The notes: generated by a model not told the origin, from the letters alone. Counted from the stretch's first letter, positions 16,521 to 26,855 are shown. The stretch: DNA of 64,000 nt from Sphingobacteriaceae bacterium (GCA_030682795.1 JAUXNJ010000047.1:248001-312000); one strand, 5' to 3'. A program made the numbers and translations.

Positions 16521-17656
16521 GCGGGGTGTAGCTCAAAAATTTGCTTAAGCTGTTCTACCACGTAGTCCACTTCTTCAGTAGTGTTTTGCTTGCCGAATGA
16601 AAAACGTACGTTGTGACGGCTCGGGTCTACCCCAATACCCCCCAGCACATGGCTGCCGACATTGCTACCAGAAGAACAAGCACTGCCTCCAGAGGCACAA
16701 ATTCCTGCGATATCGAGGTTAAAAAGTAGCATTTCTCCTTTGGGGTGGGCCGGAAACGACACATTCAGTACTGTATACAAACTGTTTCCATTGTAGTCGC
16801 CATTAAAAGTTACTCCCGGAATATTTTCGACCAGCTTTTCGATCATATAGGAACGAATTCGGCTGATATGCGCTCGTTTGCCTTCCACATCGCGGCATGC
16901 AATTTCTAAGGCCTTGGCCAAACCTACAATGCCATAAATGTTTTCAGTACCGCCGCGCATATTACGCTCTTGCGCTCCTCCTTGCAATAAAGGCTTGATA
17001 CCCAATCCTGCACGGATGTAGATAAAGCCCACACCTTTTGGTCCGTTAAACTTATGTGCTGCCCCATTGATAAAATCAACTGGCACTTCTTGCAAATTGA
17101 TATCGAAATAGCCCGTGGTTTGTACCGTATCGGAATGAAAATAAGCGCCATATCTTTTACATAGCTTGGCTACCGCTTCCAAATCGATCATGGTGCCAAT
17201 TTCATTATTGCCATGCATGAGCGTTACCAAAGTCGGTCCTGCCAGTTGCAGCAGCTGCTCCAACTCCTCCATGCTGATACAGCCTTTTTCATCTACTTTC
17301 AGATAGCTGATTTTGGCCAAGCCATCTGCCTCAATTCGATCCAAAGTATGCGTTACGGCGTGGTGCTCAATGTGGCTGCTGATGATGTGCTTCACCCCAA
17401 GATCGGTTACGCTGCAACGAATGGCCATATTATCAGCCTCAGTACCACCAGAGGTGAAGAAAATTTCTGCCGGCGAACAATGTAATAAAGCCGCCACGGT
17501 TTTGCGCGCCTTTTCAATCTCAGTGCGAGCCATCCTGCCCAATCCATGGGTAGAAGAAGGATTACCGTACACTTCCTTCATCACTGGCACCATCGCTTCC
17601 AGTACCTCGTCATGCAGCGGTGTGGTGGCAGCATTATCGAAATAAAACTTCTTCAT
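16517..17656 (-). CDS. Cysteine desulfurase (NifS/IscS family)
   Basis: The protein has 379 residues. It removes sulfur from cysteine through a PLP-dependent reaction and supplies it for Fe-S clusters or tRNA thiolation. The N terminus KKFYFDNAATTPLHDEVLEAM is typical. The PLP lysine is Lys202 in AAHKFNGPKGVGF, and the persulfide cysteine is Cys327 in the GGSACSSGS loop. The short active-site loop and overall spacing place it with the class I (IscS/NifS-like) enzymes. The start overlaps the glmM stop by 4 bp, indicating translational coupling. No scaffold or SufE gene is nearby. Confidence 0.95.
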   Translation of the reverse strand: MKKFYFDNAATTPLHDEVLEAMVPVMKEVYGNPSSTHGLGRMARTEIEKARKTVAALLHCSPAEIFFTSGGTEADNMAIRCSVTDLGVKHIISSHIEHHAVTHTLDRIEADGLAKISYLKVDEKGCISMEELEQLLQLAGPTLVTLMHGNNEIGTMIDLEAVAKLCKRYGAYFHSDTVQTTGYFDINLQEVPVDFINGAAHKFNGPKGVGFIYIRAGLGIKPLLQGGAQERNMRGGTENIYGIVGLAKALEIACRDVEGKRAHISRIRSYMIEKLVENIPGVTFNGDYNGNSLYTVLNVSFPAHPKGEMLLFNLDIAGICASGGSACSSGSNVGSHVLGGIGVDPSRHNVRFSFGKQNTTEEVDYVVEQLKQIFELHPA

Positions 17657-19035
17657 TTCAGGAGTGCTTTAATTTCAGTGATCATTTGGCTGGCTAGGGC
17701 GCTGGCTTTATCGGAAGTGCCACTTTCAGCATAAATGCGGATGATTGGCTCGGTATTCGATTTACGCAAATGCACCCACTCTTTATCGAAATCGATGCGT
17801 ACACCATCGGAGGTGTTGGTTTTTTGCTGACTAAAACGCTGCTTCACTGCTTCTAACAAAGCATCTACGTCAATATCGGGTGTGAGCTCAATCTTGTTTT
17901 TGCTAATGAAATAGGCTGGGTAAGAAGCCCGCAACTCTGTCATTTTTTTGCCAGAATGTGCCAAATGGGTTAAGAAAAGGGCAATACCCACCAAGGCATC
18001 TCTACCGGCATGTAATTTCGGATAAATAATTCCCCCATTGCCTTCTCCGCCAATGATGGCGTTAATCTCACGCATTTTTTCTACCACATTTACTTCCCCC
18101 ACGGCACTGGCTTCATAACGCATGCCGTGCCCCTCAGTTACATCCTGCAAGGCACGTGTAGAACTGAGGTTTGAAACCGTATTGCCAGGGATATGTGTTA
18201 GTACGTAATCGGCAACCGCTACCAAAGTATATTCTTCGCCAAACATACTGCCGTCCTCATTGATAAGGGCCAGGCGATCTACGTCCGGGTCAACCACAAT
18301 GCCCAAATCAGCTCCCATTTGCTTTACCAAGGCTGAAATCTCAGTCAAATGTTCGGGCAAAGGTTCTGGATTATGCGGAAAATGGCCGTTCGGCTCACAA
18401 TACAACTGGTGCACTTGCTTCACGCCTAACTCCTTCAGCAGTTTTGGTACCGCTATGCCCCCGGTTGAATTCACACAATCGATGGCTACCACATATCCTT
18501 TCGAACGTATGGCTTCTACATCCACTAAGGGTAACTCCAATATTTTTGTAATGTGAAAGTCAATGGCATCGGTATTCGCATGGCATTGCCCCAAAGCATC
18601 TACCTCTGCAAATGAAAAAGCCTCTGTCTCGGCAAGCGCCAATACCTCCGCCCCATCTTGCGCATTGATAAACTCTCCTTTAGCATTCAATAACTTGAGG
18701 GCATTCCATTGCTTGGGATTATGTGAAGCAGTAAGGATAATTCCTCCCGCAGCTTTATACTCAGGCACTAGCATTTCTACGGTAGGCGTTGTTGATAAAC
18801 CCAGGTCGTAAACATCAAATCCCAAACCTTGCAAAGTGCCAATAACCAACCGATTAACCATTTCTCCAGAGATACGTGCATCGCGCCCCACTACAATCAC
18901 CTTGCTACTACTTTTGGCTTGAAGCCAAGTGCCGAAGGCGGCGGTAAATTTCACTACGTCAACAGGACTTAAACCTTCGCCAGGTTGGCCGCCAATGGTA
19001 CCACGAATTCCAGAAATTGATTTGATTAAGGTCAC
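17653..19035 (-). CDS. glmM: Phosphoglucosamine mutase-like phosphohexomutase
   Basis: This enzyme isomerises glucosamine-6-phosphate to glucosamine-1-phosphate for UDP-GlcNAc, peptidoglycan and LPS synthesis. From a GTG at 19035 the protein has 460 residues and begins with TLIKSISGIRGTIGGQPGEGLSP, the family N terminus. The upstream ATG at 19098 adds about 21 unconserved residues. The phosphoserine is Ser104 in LTASHNPKQWN, the metal loop is DPDVDRLAL, and the sugar loop is GEGNGGIIYP. A C-terminal phosphate-binding loop RKSNTEPIIRIYAES is present. Phosphomannomutase activity cannot be excluded. It is coupled to the downstream desulfurase by a 4-bp overlap. Confidence 0.9.
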   Translation of the reverse strand: MTLIKSISGIRGTIGGQPGEGLSPVDVVKFTAAFGTWLQAKSSSKVIVVGRDARISGEMVNRLVIGTLQGLGFDVYDLGLSTTPTVEMLVPEYKAAGGIILTASHNPKQWNALKLLNAKGEFINAQDGAEVLALAETEAFSFAEVDALGQCHANTDAIDFHITKILELPLVDVEAIRSKGYVVAIDCVNSTGGIAVPKLLKELGVKQVHQLYCEPNGHFPHNPEPLPEHLTEISALVKQMGADLGIVVDPDVDRLALINEDGSMFGEEYTLVAVADYVLTHIPGNTVSNLSSTRALQDVTEGHGMRYEASAVGEVNVVEKMREINAIIGGEGNGGIIYPKLHAGRDALVGIALFLTHLAHSGKKMTELRASYPAYFISKNKIELTPDIDVDALLEAVKQRFSQQKTNTSDGVRIDFDKEWVHLRKSNTEPIIRIYAESGTSDKASALASQMITEIKALLK

Positions 19036-19107
19036 TTTTGTAGGATTTAAAATGCAAATATAGCCTTCCCGTTTGGCATAGGAAAGTGAAACACACAAAT
19101 GCCTGTC

Positions 19108-19824
19108 TTAACCTTCTTTTACCACCAATTTAAATCCTTTGCCGTGCACATTCATGATTTCAACACGCTCATCGGCGGATAACATTTTGCGTAGCTTAGA
19201 TATAAAAACATCCATACTTCGCCCATTAAAATAAGAATCGTTGCCCCAGATATTATTCAAAGCTTCATCTCGTGGCACCACTTCATTAATACGCGAGCAC
19301 AACATGCGCAGTAATTCAGATTCTTTGGAGGTCAAATCGGTGCTTATACCGTTGATGGTAAGGCTTTGGGTGATGGCATTAAACAGGGTGTTGCTAAACT
19401 GAAATTGCTCGGCCTCATTGTTTGACTGTGTGTTTTTGCGAAAAGTACGTCTCAAAACGGCGTGAATGCGCACCATCAACTCGTCCATACTAAAAGGCTT
19501 GGTGAGATAATCATCAGCCCCAATTTCGAATCCTTTTAAAACATCTTCCTTCATCGACCTTGCAGTTACAAAAATGATAGGCGTGCTCGGATCTGTTTTT
19601 CGGATGTCTTTAGCTACCGTAAAGCCATCCTTTACCGGCATCATGATGTCTAAAATAAGTAAATCATATTTTTTCTTCTGATACATGGCCATGGCGATAG
19701 CTCCATCTGTGGCAAGGTCTACCTCAAAGCCTTTAGATTTGAGGCGTTCTGATAAAATCAGACCAAGATTTTCATCGTCCTCTGCCATTAACACCTGTAC
19801 GTGATCGTTTTCAAATGCTTCCAT
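19108..19824 (-). CDS. OmpR-family response regulator (RprY-like)
   Basis: This 238-residue protein has a receiver domain with the acidic pair in MAEDDEN, phospho-acceptor Asp59 (LDIMMP) and KPF lysine, followed by a winged-helix domain (TSKESELLRMLC, GRSMDVFISKLRKML). It resembles RprY, which regulates envelope and redox functions in Bacteroides and Porphyromonas; that identification rests on general similarity only. The gene starts one base after the kinase stop, so the two are co-transcribed. Confidence 0.93.
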   Translation of the reverse strand: MEAFENDHVQVLMAEDDENLGLILSERLKSKGFEVDLATDGAIAMAMYQKKKYDLLILDIMMPVKDGFTVAKDIRKTDPSTPIIFVTARSMKEDVLKGFEIGADDYLTKPFSMDELMVRIHAVLRRTFRKNTQSNNEAEQFQFSNTLFNAITQSLTINGISTDLTSKESELLRMLCSRINEVVPRDEALNNIWGNDSYFNGRSMDVFISKLRKMLSADERVEIMNVHGKGFKLVVKEG

Positions 19825-19825
19825 A

Positions 19826-21358
19826 TTATGCGTTGTTTTTTTCGTAGGGTAACTTAATTATAAATGTACTTCCTTTTCCTGGTTCGCTCTGCACTTCTAT
19901 ACTGCCTTTATGTAATTCCACAATACTAAGCACATAGGAAAGGCCGAGACCAAAGCCTTTTACATCATGTACATCACCGGTGGGTACTCGGTAAAATTTA
20001 TCAAAAATCTTTTTGGTTTGGGCGTTGGTCATGCCGATGCCATTATCGTTAACCGCGAATATAAAATGACTCTCAGTATTTGAAGTTTCAATTGAAACCA
20101 ATGGCACTTTATTGCAGTATTTCAGAGCATTATCAATTAGATTTGAGATTAAATTAATCATGTGCATCTCATCCACTTCTACCATACTGTTGGTAGCCAT
20201 CAGCTTCAAAACAAGCTGTCCGCCCCGCTTTTGAATCATCAATTCACTTTGATTGGCAATGCGATTCAGCAAATCGTGCATGTTAAGCTCTTTACTTTTT
20301 AAAGAGAAGCCCGACCGTTCTAACAACGCAATGTTCAATATCCGCTCTACATGTCGCTTTAACCGCATATTTTCATCAAAAATGATACGATTGTACTTGT
20401 TTATAAGCTGATTTTGATTCGCACCCCCTAACTCAATAAGTGCTTCGCTAGCAAGATTGATGGTGGCAATGGGCGTTTTTAATTCATGGGTCATGTTGTT
20501 GATAAAGTCGGTTTTAAGCTCAGAAAGTCGTTTCTGGCGTAAAAGCAAATCTACCAAGAGGTAAAAACTTAGGCCCAAGAGCAAAATTGCACAGAGCGAC
20601 AACACCATTTGTGCAGAGATATTACTAAAGAAAAAGGCACGCTGATTTTGGAATCGAAATACCAAATAATGGTTTGAACTGAGGTGGTCGCTTGGAAAAA
20701 GTTTGGCAAGAAACACATTTTGAGTGCCAGAAGTCTTGTTTTCAGAGGCTACCCGTTTAAAAAACGCATTATCTGCCTTTACCAGCTCATAAACGTAGTC
20801 ATTCGTGAGTTCATACTTTTGAAAAATGAGGTGCGTAATGGAGTCTAAATGTTCAAGATTTACACGTTGCTCTATTGACTTGGAGCGTGTTAACTGTATT
20901 TCACGCATGAAAGCCATCATAAAGCCTTTATTTCCCGAAAGTTGATTATCAGCTAAAATCTTATCAATAACATGTAAGGCACTGTCTTCCTGACTTTCTG
21001 ACCTGATCAAAGGTTGATAGCCGAATTTTTCGTGCTGATGTTCTGGCCTTCCAAACCCCTCTTGCAAATTACGATCCAAGTTCCCAGGATGGGGCCTGGT
21101 TGCAGGAGGCGCGCTTGATAAATGGTCGGCATTGAGCGTGGCACGCATAAAAGCACCCATAGCTTCCTGACTTTCGAGTCTCTTTGAAATCTCATGCACA
21201 GCATTATTAGCCAGAATATTGAAATTTTCACGCTGCAATTTCATGGCATTGTTTAACCAGTAAAATTGAAGTCCCAATAAAGATAACAAAGAGATGGCGA
21301 TGCTCACCACCAGCAATCGTATGTGGTGCGCCTTTACGTTGATATTAAAAATGGCCAT
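19826..21358 (-). CDS. Sensor histidine kinase (RprX-like)
   Basis: I use the ATG at 21358 (MAIFNINVKAHH, 510 residues); an alternative lies 9 bases upstream. The protein has an N-terminal transmembrane helix (about 13-35), a large periplasmic domain of about 200 residues with no recognised family, and a second transmembrane helix (about 250-270, MVLSLCAILLLGLSFYLLVDLLL). The HisKA domain carries His291 in MTHELKTPIATI, and the HATPase domain has DNALKYC, DNGIGM and GFGLGLS. It pairs with the regulator one base downstream. The order matches RprXY-type systems of Bacteroidetes. Confidence 0.93.
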   Translation of the reverse strand: MAIFNINVKAHHIRLLVVSIAISLLSLLGLQFYWLNNAMKLQRENFNILANNAVHEISKRLESQEAMGAFMRATLNADHLSSAPPATRPHPGNLDRNLQEGFGRPEHQHEKFGYQPLIRSESQEDSALHVIDKILADNQLSGNKGFMMAFMREIQLTRSKSIEQRVNLEHLDSITHLIFQKYELTNDYVYELVKADNAFFKRVASENKTSGTQNVFLAKLFPSDHLSSNHYLVFRFQNQRAFFFSNISAQMVLSLCAILLLGLSFYLLVDLLLRQKRLSELKTDFINNMTHELKTPIATINLASEALIELGGANQNQLINKYNRIIFDENMRLKRHVERILNIALLERSGFSLKSKELNMHDLLNRIANQSELMIQKRGGQLVLKLMATNSMVEVDEMHMINLISNLIDNALKYCNKVPLVSIETSNTESHFIFAVNDNGIGMTNAQTKKIFDKFYRVPTGDVHDVKGFGLGLSYVLSIVELHKGSIEVQSEPGKGSTFIIKLPYEKNNA

Positions 21359-21428
21359 AAAGTACAAAAAACCACATTATTCGGCAATTATGATAAGGTC
21401 TTGCTTCGGTTAACTATAATTAACAGCT

Positions 21429-24341
21429 TTAAGCCAATATCGATTTAATTTCTTCAATGTTCAGTTGCTTAACCAGAGATGGTTCAGCACTAACCAGACT
21501 ATCGCTGATGGAGCGCTTTTTCTGTTGCAGTGACATGATTTTTTCTTCTACCGTGTTTTTGGTGATAAAGCGATAGGAAATGACTTTTCTTTTTTGACCT
21601 ATACGGTGCGAACGGTCAATAGCTTGTTGTTCTACGGCAGGATTCCACCAAGGGTCGAGTAAAATGACATAATCAGCCGATGTGAGGTTTAGGCCCAGTC
21701 CGCCCGCTTTCAAGCTGATTAAAAACACCTTCATTTCGCTGTTTTTATTGAATTTTTCAACCAAATTCCGGCGGTCGTCGCGCGGCGTTTGGCCATCCAA
21801 ATAGTAATGCGCAATGCCTTCTTTCTCAAGGCGCTTTTTTACCAACCTGAGATGCTTTACAAATTGTGAAAAAACCAAAATCTTATGCCCTTCGAACAAG
21901 GCATTTTTCAACATCCGCATGGCTTCTTCAAATTTACCTGAGGAGTCATCGTATTCCGACTCCACCATGGCTGGATGGTTGGCTACTTGCCGCAAAATAG
22001 TAAGTCCCCGCAGCAACAGCATCTGAGAGCGTAATAAACCATTTTTTTGGATGGCATCCAGGATTTCATTTCTAAAACCAGCCTTCAAACGCTCATACAC
22101 CTCTTCCTGAGCAGCCGTCATATCGCAATAATGAATGTGCTCAATGCGGTCGGGCAAATCGGTGGCTACCTGTTTTTTGGTTCGCCGCAGGATAAAAGGA
22201 TTGATAACCGTACGCAAGCGTGCAGCTGCCAGCTCATCTTTTTCTTTTTCAATCGGATTCACATAATTCTCTCTGAAAAACTTCAGATTTCCGAGCAGGC
22301 CTGGATTGGCAAACGCCATGATTGACCATAAATCTAATACCGAATTTTCAACGGGAGTACCGCTCAACACCAACCGATGTTGGGCAGGAATGAGTCGCAC
22401 CGAACGCGAAATTTGGGAGCCGGGATTTTTAATGTTCTGGCCCTCATCAATGATGGTGTAGTTAAAATGGACCCGCTTAAACATGTCCATATCGATGCGC
22501 AATGTGCCAAAGGAAGTAATCACCAAGTCATAAGAATTGAACCAAGTTTCCACCCGATCGCGATTGGTGCCTGCGTGGATCATGATCGTGAGGTCCGGTG
22601 CAAATTTCTTAGCCTCAGCATACCAATTATGCAAAATTGACGTAGGTGCGATGAGTAACGAAGGCTTGTGCGTTTCAGCGTTGGCCAGTCGCTCCTGTTT
22701 ATCTTTGAGCAGCAAGCACAGGGTTTGAACAGTTTTTCCAAGCCCCATATCATCCGCCAAAATGCCGCCAAAGCTGTTTTTACGTAAAAACCAAAGCCAA
22801 TTAAGTCCTGCTTGCTGATAGTGTCGCAATTGGGCCGTAAAGCCCGACGGCTGCGCCACTTCTTCAATACGTTCGTGGTTGCTAATGGCGTTGATTTGAA
22901 CCTTCATCTTGGCTTCAGCGCGCGACTCCAGAGCCTCCTGCAGCTCGGTAACCATTTGGTAGTGGTGCCTGTGGAGCCGCACCTGCTCAAGGTCCCCTTC
23001 TACATGATCAAACACACTCTTCAACCTGGTGAACCAAGCTTCGGGGATAATAGCAAACTTTCCGTTGGGCAATTCAAACTCACGAATGCCATTCTTAATG
23101 TGGTTGCGCAGGCGAATGAAAGGAATTTCGAAGGAGCCGAAAATAATTTTAGCTTGTATATCGAACCAATCGCCTACCTCCGTTACAGTTAAGTCGAGCT
23201 GATTGCCTTGGATGTATAAATGTTCTGCACTTTCATCTTGTTCGAAAATGAAACCTGCGTCTTCTAATTTGCTGCGGTGCCCTGATAACCAATCTAACAA
23301 ACAACCGTGCTCGTCAGAGGCGGCTGTAAGTCCAAACATGGCACCGGAAATAAGGTGCAAGCCAAAGTGATTGAGCTTATCGTGCTGATTGGTTTCCCAA
23401 ATGTGGGAGCGCACTGTCTTGGTAAACTCATAGGTCTCGCCATTTTTTCGAAGCTTCACCAACACCCGGTTGCGGTTATTAAACAACACATCCTGGTAAT
23501 CGTATCTGAATAGCAATAGAAGTACGTATTCGCCGTGCAAAGTCTTGCTCAAACGCAAAACTGGCTCCGCCTCGGTTTTACTGCTTCTGATTTGAAATCC
23601 TTCAGCCTTTACCTGGTAACGTTCCACAAGCGAAAAAACAAATTTATGCAAATAAGTATCTTCTGACGCCTTAGGCACTTGAATAAAGAATTTATTCAGA
23701 AATGGTAGAATCTTATTTCCCTCCATTTCGGGATCAAACTCATAAAGTTGGTCGTTAATCAACAACCAGGCGGGATTCATACACAACAGCAAGGCACCTT
23801 GCTGCTGAAATCTTAGCAACTTTCCTTGATGCAGTAGGGTTGGATAATACCGAATTCCCTCTTCATTGCGCTTAAAATGAAAGAGCACCGATACTTTGCC
23901 CTCGTTGTATTGAATGGGCTTCCAGGTAGGGTCGTCATCGTCGCCCATGATAAAGATGTCCTTGCCCCTGCACAACTCCAAACAACGTGCAATGCGCTTT
24001 TCAATGGTAGGGCGTATGAGTTCGTGCATTTGCTCATTGTATACGGTTTGAAAAAAGTCGACCGGCCGCATCAATTTTTTACCAGCATGTTTTTTAATGA
24101 TGGTATGCTGGTCACATTCCTCCATCAACTTGATGAGTTCAACATCTGCCTCATCCAACAAATAATCGAATTCCTTACTGGTGATAGAATTGAGCTTTTT
24201 ATGGGTATAGGTAAAGCTACCGCGTTCATTCAATTGAACAATGTAAGGCGCAATCAACAAGCCCAAGTACTCATGATTGTACAAGGAGTAAACCAATTTA
24301 TGCGACTGCGCCTGATCTATTTGCACGGTAATTTCTTTCAA
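21429..24341 (-). CDS. SNF2/Swi2-family DNA helicase
   Basis: This 970-residue ATPase has an N-terminal half (to about 480) with no certain domain, rich in beta segments, as in the bacterial SNF2 family with an associated N-terminal domain. The motor follows: a Q-motif region (LRHYQQAGLNWLWFL), Walker A DDMGLGKT, Walker B DEGQ, SGTPVENS, then the helicase C lobe (KILVFSQF, LISLKAGGLGLNLTSADYV, DPWWNPAVEQQAIDRSHRIGQ). Such proteins translocate on double-stranded DNA and remodel protein-DNA complexes; RapA is the best known relative. No methyltransferase, nuclease or other defence partner is adjacent. It lies between dapF and the RprXY-like pair on the same strand, 87 bases from dapF. Confidence 0.92.
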   Translation of the reverse strand: MKEITVQIDQAQSHKLVYSLYNHEYLGLLIAPYIVQLNERGSFTYTHKKLNSITSKEFDYLLDEADVELIKLMEECDQHTIIKKHAGKKLMRPVDFFQTVYNEQMHELIRPTIEKRIARCLELCRGKDIFIMGDDDDPTWKPIQYNEGKVSVLFHFKRNEEGIRYYPTLLHQGKLLRFQQQGALLLCMNPAWLLINDQLYEFDPEMEGNKILPFLNKFFIQVPKASEDTYLHKFVFSLVERYQVKAEGFQIRSSKTEAEPVLRLSKTLHGEYVLLLLFRYDYQDVLFNNRNRVLVKLRKNGETYEFTKTVRSHIWETNQHDKLNHFGLHLISGAMFGLTAASDEHGCLLDWLSGHRSKLEDAGFIFEQDESAEHLYIQGNQLDLTVTEVGDWFDIQAKIIFGSFEIPFIRLRNHIKNGIREFELPNGKFAIIPEAWFTRLKSVFDHVEGDLEQVRLHRHHYQMVTELQEALESRAEAKMKVQINAISNHERIEEVAQPSGFTAQLRHYQQAGLNWLWFLRKNSFGGILADDMGLGKTVQTLCLLLKDKQERLANAETHKPSLLIAPTSILHNWYAEAKKFAPDLTIMIHAGTNRDRVETWFNSYDLVITSFGTLRIDMDMFKRVHFNYTIIDEGQNIKNPGSQISRSVRLIPAQHRLVLSGTPVENSVLDLWSIMAFANPGLLGNLKFFRENYVNPIEKEKDELAAARLRTVINPFILRRTKKQVATDLPDRIEHIHYCDMTAAQEEVYERLKAGFRNEILDAIQKNGLLRSQMLLLRGLTILRQVANHPAMVESEYDDSSGKFEEAMRMLKNALFEGHKILVFSQFVKHLRLVKKRLEKEGIAHYYLDGQTPRDDRRNLVEKFNKNSEMKVFLISLKAGGLGLNLTSADYVILLDPWWNPAVEQQAIDRSHRIGQKRKVISYRFITKNTVEEKIMSLQQKKRSISDSLVSAEPSLVKQLNIEEIKSILA

Positions 24342-24428
24342 GCAAGCTTACGCCGGCCTAGGTTCGTGTTGGTTGAACCTCCAAATTAAAAAAATCTGAT
24401 AAAATCCGCATTAAAAAATTAGAGTTTT

Positions 24429-25223
24429 TTAACGATTTACGGAAATAAGGCCTTGGAAGACCTCTTCGGCTGGTCCAATGAGGACAATATGCTGGTAACC
24501 TGCTGCAGTTCGTTCAAAACTAACACGCAGCACACCACCTGCTGTATGTACTTCAATGGCCGTATTTCCACGACCCTTGTGCAGCGTATCTATCAGTAAT
24601 GCAGCCGCTGTTACACCTGTGCCGCAAGAATAGGTCTCAGCTTCCACCCCGCGCTCGTAGGTTCTCACTTTGATCACATGCTCATCCACAACTTCTACAA
24701 AATTCACATTGGTGCCCCCGGGTGCATAATGTTCATGCCAGCGAATGGCGTAGCCACGATCACTCACTGGAAAATCAGTGAGCCCCGTTACCACTTCCAT
24801 GTGGTGCGGTGAACCAGTATTCAAATACCATCCTTCCAAAGCCTTTTGTGGAAGCCCCACATCAATCATCTGTAAATGCACCAAATCACCACTGATATGC
24901 GCCTGGTGAGGCCCATCCACAGCTATGAATTCAAAATACTGCTCTACTTCTACCAAACCTAAGGCATGCGCAAATTGAACAGCACAACGTCCACCATTGC
25001 CACACATACTTCCCTCCCTGCCATCGGCATTGATGTACACCATTTCGAAGGCATATTGGGGATGGTTTTGCAAAAGAATCACCCCATCTGCTCCAATTCC
25101 AAAGCGTCGGTCACACCAAGAGGCAAACAAGGCTTGTTCCAACCGATCAACAACCAAAGCGCGGTTATCGATCATAATGAAATCATTTCCGGTACCCTGG
25201 TATTTTCTAAAAATCAAATCCAT
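24429..25223 (-). CDS. dapF: Diaminopimelate epimerase
   Basis: The 264-residue protein converts LL- to meso-diaminopimelate for lysine and peptidoglycan. Both active-site cysteines are visible: one in SMCGNGGRC and one in ETYSCGTGVTAAAL. The N-terminal FRKYQGTGNDFIMIDNRA motif and GADGVILL are canonical, and the length is normal. It is divergent from the HtrA gene across a 142-base intergenic region, and 87 bases upstream of the SNF2 gene. Confidence 0.97.
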   Translation of the reverse strand: MDLIFRKYQGTGNDFIMIDNRALVVDRLEQALFASWCDRRFGIGADGVILLQNHPQYAFEMVYINADGREGSMCGNGGRCAVQFAHALGLVEVEQYFEFIAVDGPHQAHISGDLVHLQMIDVGLPQKALEGWYLNTGSPHHMEVVTGLTDFPVSDRGYAIRWHEHYAPGGTNVNFVEVVDEHVIKVRTYERGVEAETYSCGTGVTAAALLIDTLHKGRGNTAIEVHTAGGVLRVSFERTAAGYQHIVLIGPAEEVFQGLISVNR

Positions 25224-25365
25224 CTTTGCTTTGTTAGTATTTTACAGGCTTTAACTTTTCATTAACAAATTTCTGTCAAGATGTCACGTTAATTGCCTGT
25301 TTGTGCCCGTAAATTCGCAGCGGCACAGAATTGGTGCAAAGTTAATCAGAATTAAAATCAACTAT

Positions 25366-26799
25366 ATGAAAAGGTATATCGGAATTTTTGTCATTGCGCT
25401 TTTTGGCGCGATCAGCGGTGCTGCCATCGTCAAGTGGATCAGTCCAACCCCACCCACAGCTACAGCTACCTCCCAACCCGTTCAGTTTGCCAATTTTCCT
25501 GAACACATTCTCGAGCATCCTAATTTTGTAACCGCGTCGGCCATTTCTACGCCAGCAGTGGTGCACATCAAAACCAAAGCAACGCCTGTAGCTTCAAAAA
25601 GATCGAATGATCCTTTCCGGGATTTTTTCGGACCCGAGTTTTTTGGTCCACAAGGTCCACAAATGGGCTCCGGATCCGGCGTTATTCTTACTGCCAATGG
25701 ATACATAGTAACCAACAACCACGTGATCAATGGCGCCGATGAAATTGAGGTAGTGCTAAACGACAAACGCAGTTTTAATGGCACCATCATCGGAACAGAC
25801 CCCAGTACCGACATCGCCCTGATTAAGATTCAGGCCAATAACCTGCCTTTTTTAAGCTTCGGCAACAGCGATGAGCTGCAAATTGGCGAGTGGGTGTTGG
25901 CCGTTGGCAATCCATTTAACCTTACTTCTACTGTTACTGCCGGCATAGTGTCGGCCAAAGGCAGAAACATCAACATCTTAGGCGGAGGCACGAGCATCGA
26001 AAGCTTCATTCAAACCGATGCCGCCGTAAATCCAGGCAATAGCGGGGGTGCGCTGGTGAATGTAAAGGGAGAGTTGGTGGGCATTAATACTGCCATTGCC
26101 TCCAACACTGGCAGTTATCAAGGCTATTCATTTGCAGTACCTGCCAACATTGTAAGCAAAGTGGTAGAAGATTTGAAAGAATACGGCACTGTACAACGCG
26201 GTTTCCTTGGCGTTCAAATCCAAGATGTGGATGCAACCCTGGCTAATAAAGAGAATTTGTCGGTGACCGCCGGCGCTTATGTAGCCGATTACCTGCCAAA
26301 CAGTGCAGCTGAAGCGGCAGGACTCAAAAAGGGTGATGTGATTGTGCAAATTGAAGGCGTGGCCGTGAACTCCACCCCACAATTGATGGAAGTGGTAAGT
26401 CGCAAACGCCCAGGTGAAAAAGTAGCCATAGTGGTAGATCGAAAAGGCAAGCGCCACGACTATTCGGTGACCTTACGCAATGCTGAAGGAAACACCAGCA
26501 TAGTGAAGGCCTCACCTAAAGCCGAAGTTGCCAGCATGCTCGGAGCCAATTTTGAAGCACCTTCGGCCAAAGAACTTGAAAGTTTAGGCATTGATGGCGG
26601 CGTTAAAATTGCCAAACTCAACAAAGGCAAATTGCAAGAAACCGGCGTACGTGAAGGCTTCATCATCACCAAGGTTGATAAAACCAAGGTCAAAAACAGC
26701 AAAGAACTCATTAAAGCATTGGAAGGTAGCAGCGGAGGCGTATTGTTAGAAGGCTTTTATCCCAATGGCTCGAAAGCCTATTATGGTTTCGGGATGTAA
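25366..26799 (+). CDS. degP: DegP/HtrA-family periplasmic serine protease
   Basis: From the ATG at 25366 the protein has 477 residues. A signal anchor (about 3-20, YIGIFVIALFGAISGAAIV) is followed by a trypsin-like domain with His119 (NNHVIN), Asp149 (STDIALIKI) and Ser226 (GNSGGAL), then two PDZ domains (about 290-380 and 400-477). The longer frame from 25303 adds a basic, unconserved extension. DegP-type enzymes degrade or refold damaged envelope proteins. The sequence LQ-loop region contains a phenylalanine-rich stretch (FRDFFGPEFFGPQ) typical of the regulatory LA loop. A terminator follows, so it is monocistronic. Confidence 0.96.
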   Translation: MKRYIGIFVIALFGAISGAAIVKWISPTPPTATATSQPVQFANFPEHILEHPNFVTASAISTPAVVHIKTKATPVASKRSNDPFRDFFGPEFFGPQGPQMGSGSGVILTANGYIVTNNHVINGADEIEVVLNDKRSFNGTIIGTDPSTDIALIKIQANNLPFLSFGNSDELQIGEWVLAVGNPFNLTSTVTAGIVSAKGRNINILGGGTSIESFIQTDAAVNPGNSGGALVNVKGELVGINTAIASNTGSYQGYSFAVPANIVSKVVEDLKEYGTVQRGFLGVQIQDVDATLANKENLSVTAGAYVADYLPNSAAEAAGLKKGDVIVQIEGVAVNSTPQLMEVVSRKRPGEKVAIVVDRKGKRHDYSVTLRNAEGNTSIVKASPKAEVASMLGANFEAPSAKELESLGIDGGVKIAKLNKGKLQETGVREGFIITKVDKTKVKNSKELIKALEGSSGGVLLEGFYPNGSKAYYGFGM

Positions 26800-26821
26800 A
26801 AGCTGTTAAGTTTAATCAGAT

Positions 26822-26855
26822 AGGCTGTCTTTAACGAGACAGCCTTTTTATTTTG
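26822..26855 (+). terminator. Terminator after the HtrA gene
   Basis: The arms AGGCTGTCT and AGACAGCCT (perfect 9 bp, 6-base loop) are followed by TTTTTATTTT, 23 bases past the stop codon. Confidence 0.88.

Noticed and set aside
21429-24341. SNF2 helicase as part of a phage-defence island such as DISARM
   Set aside because: Neighbours are dapF, a two-component system and glmM; no methyltransferase, nuclease or DUF1998-type partner is present, and the gene composition resembles its surroundings.
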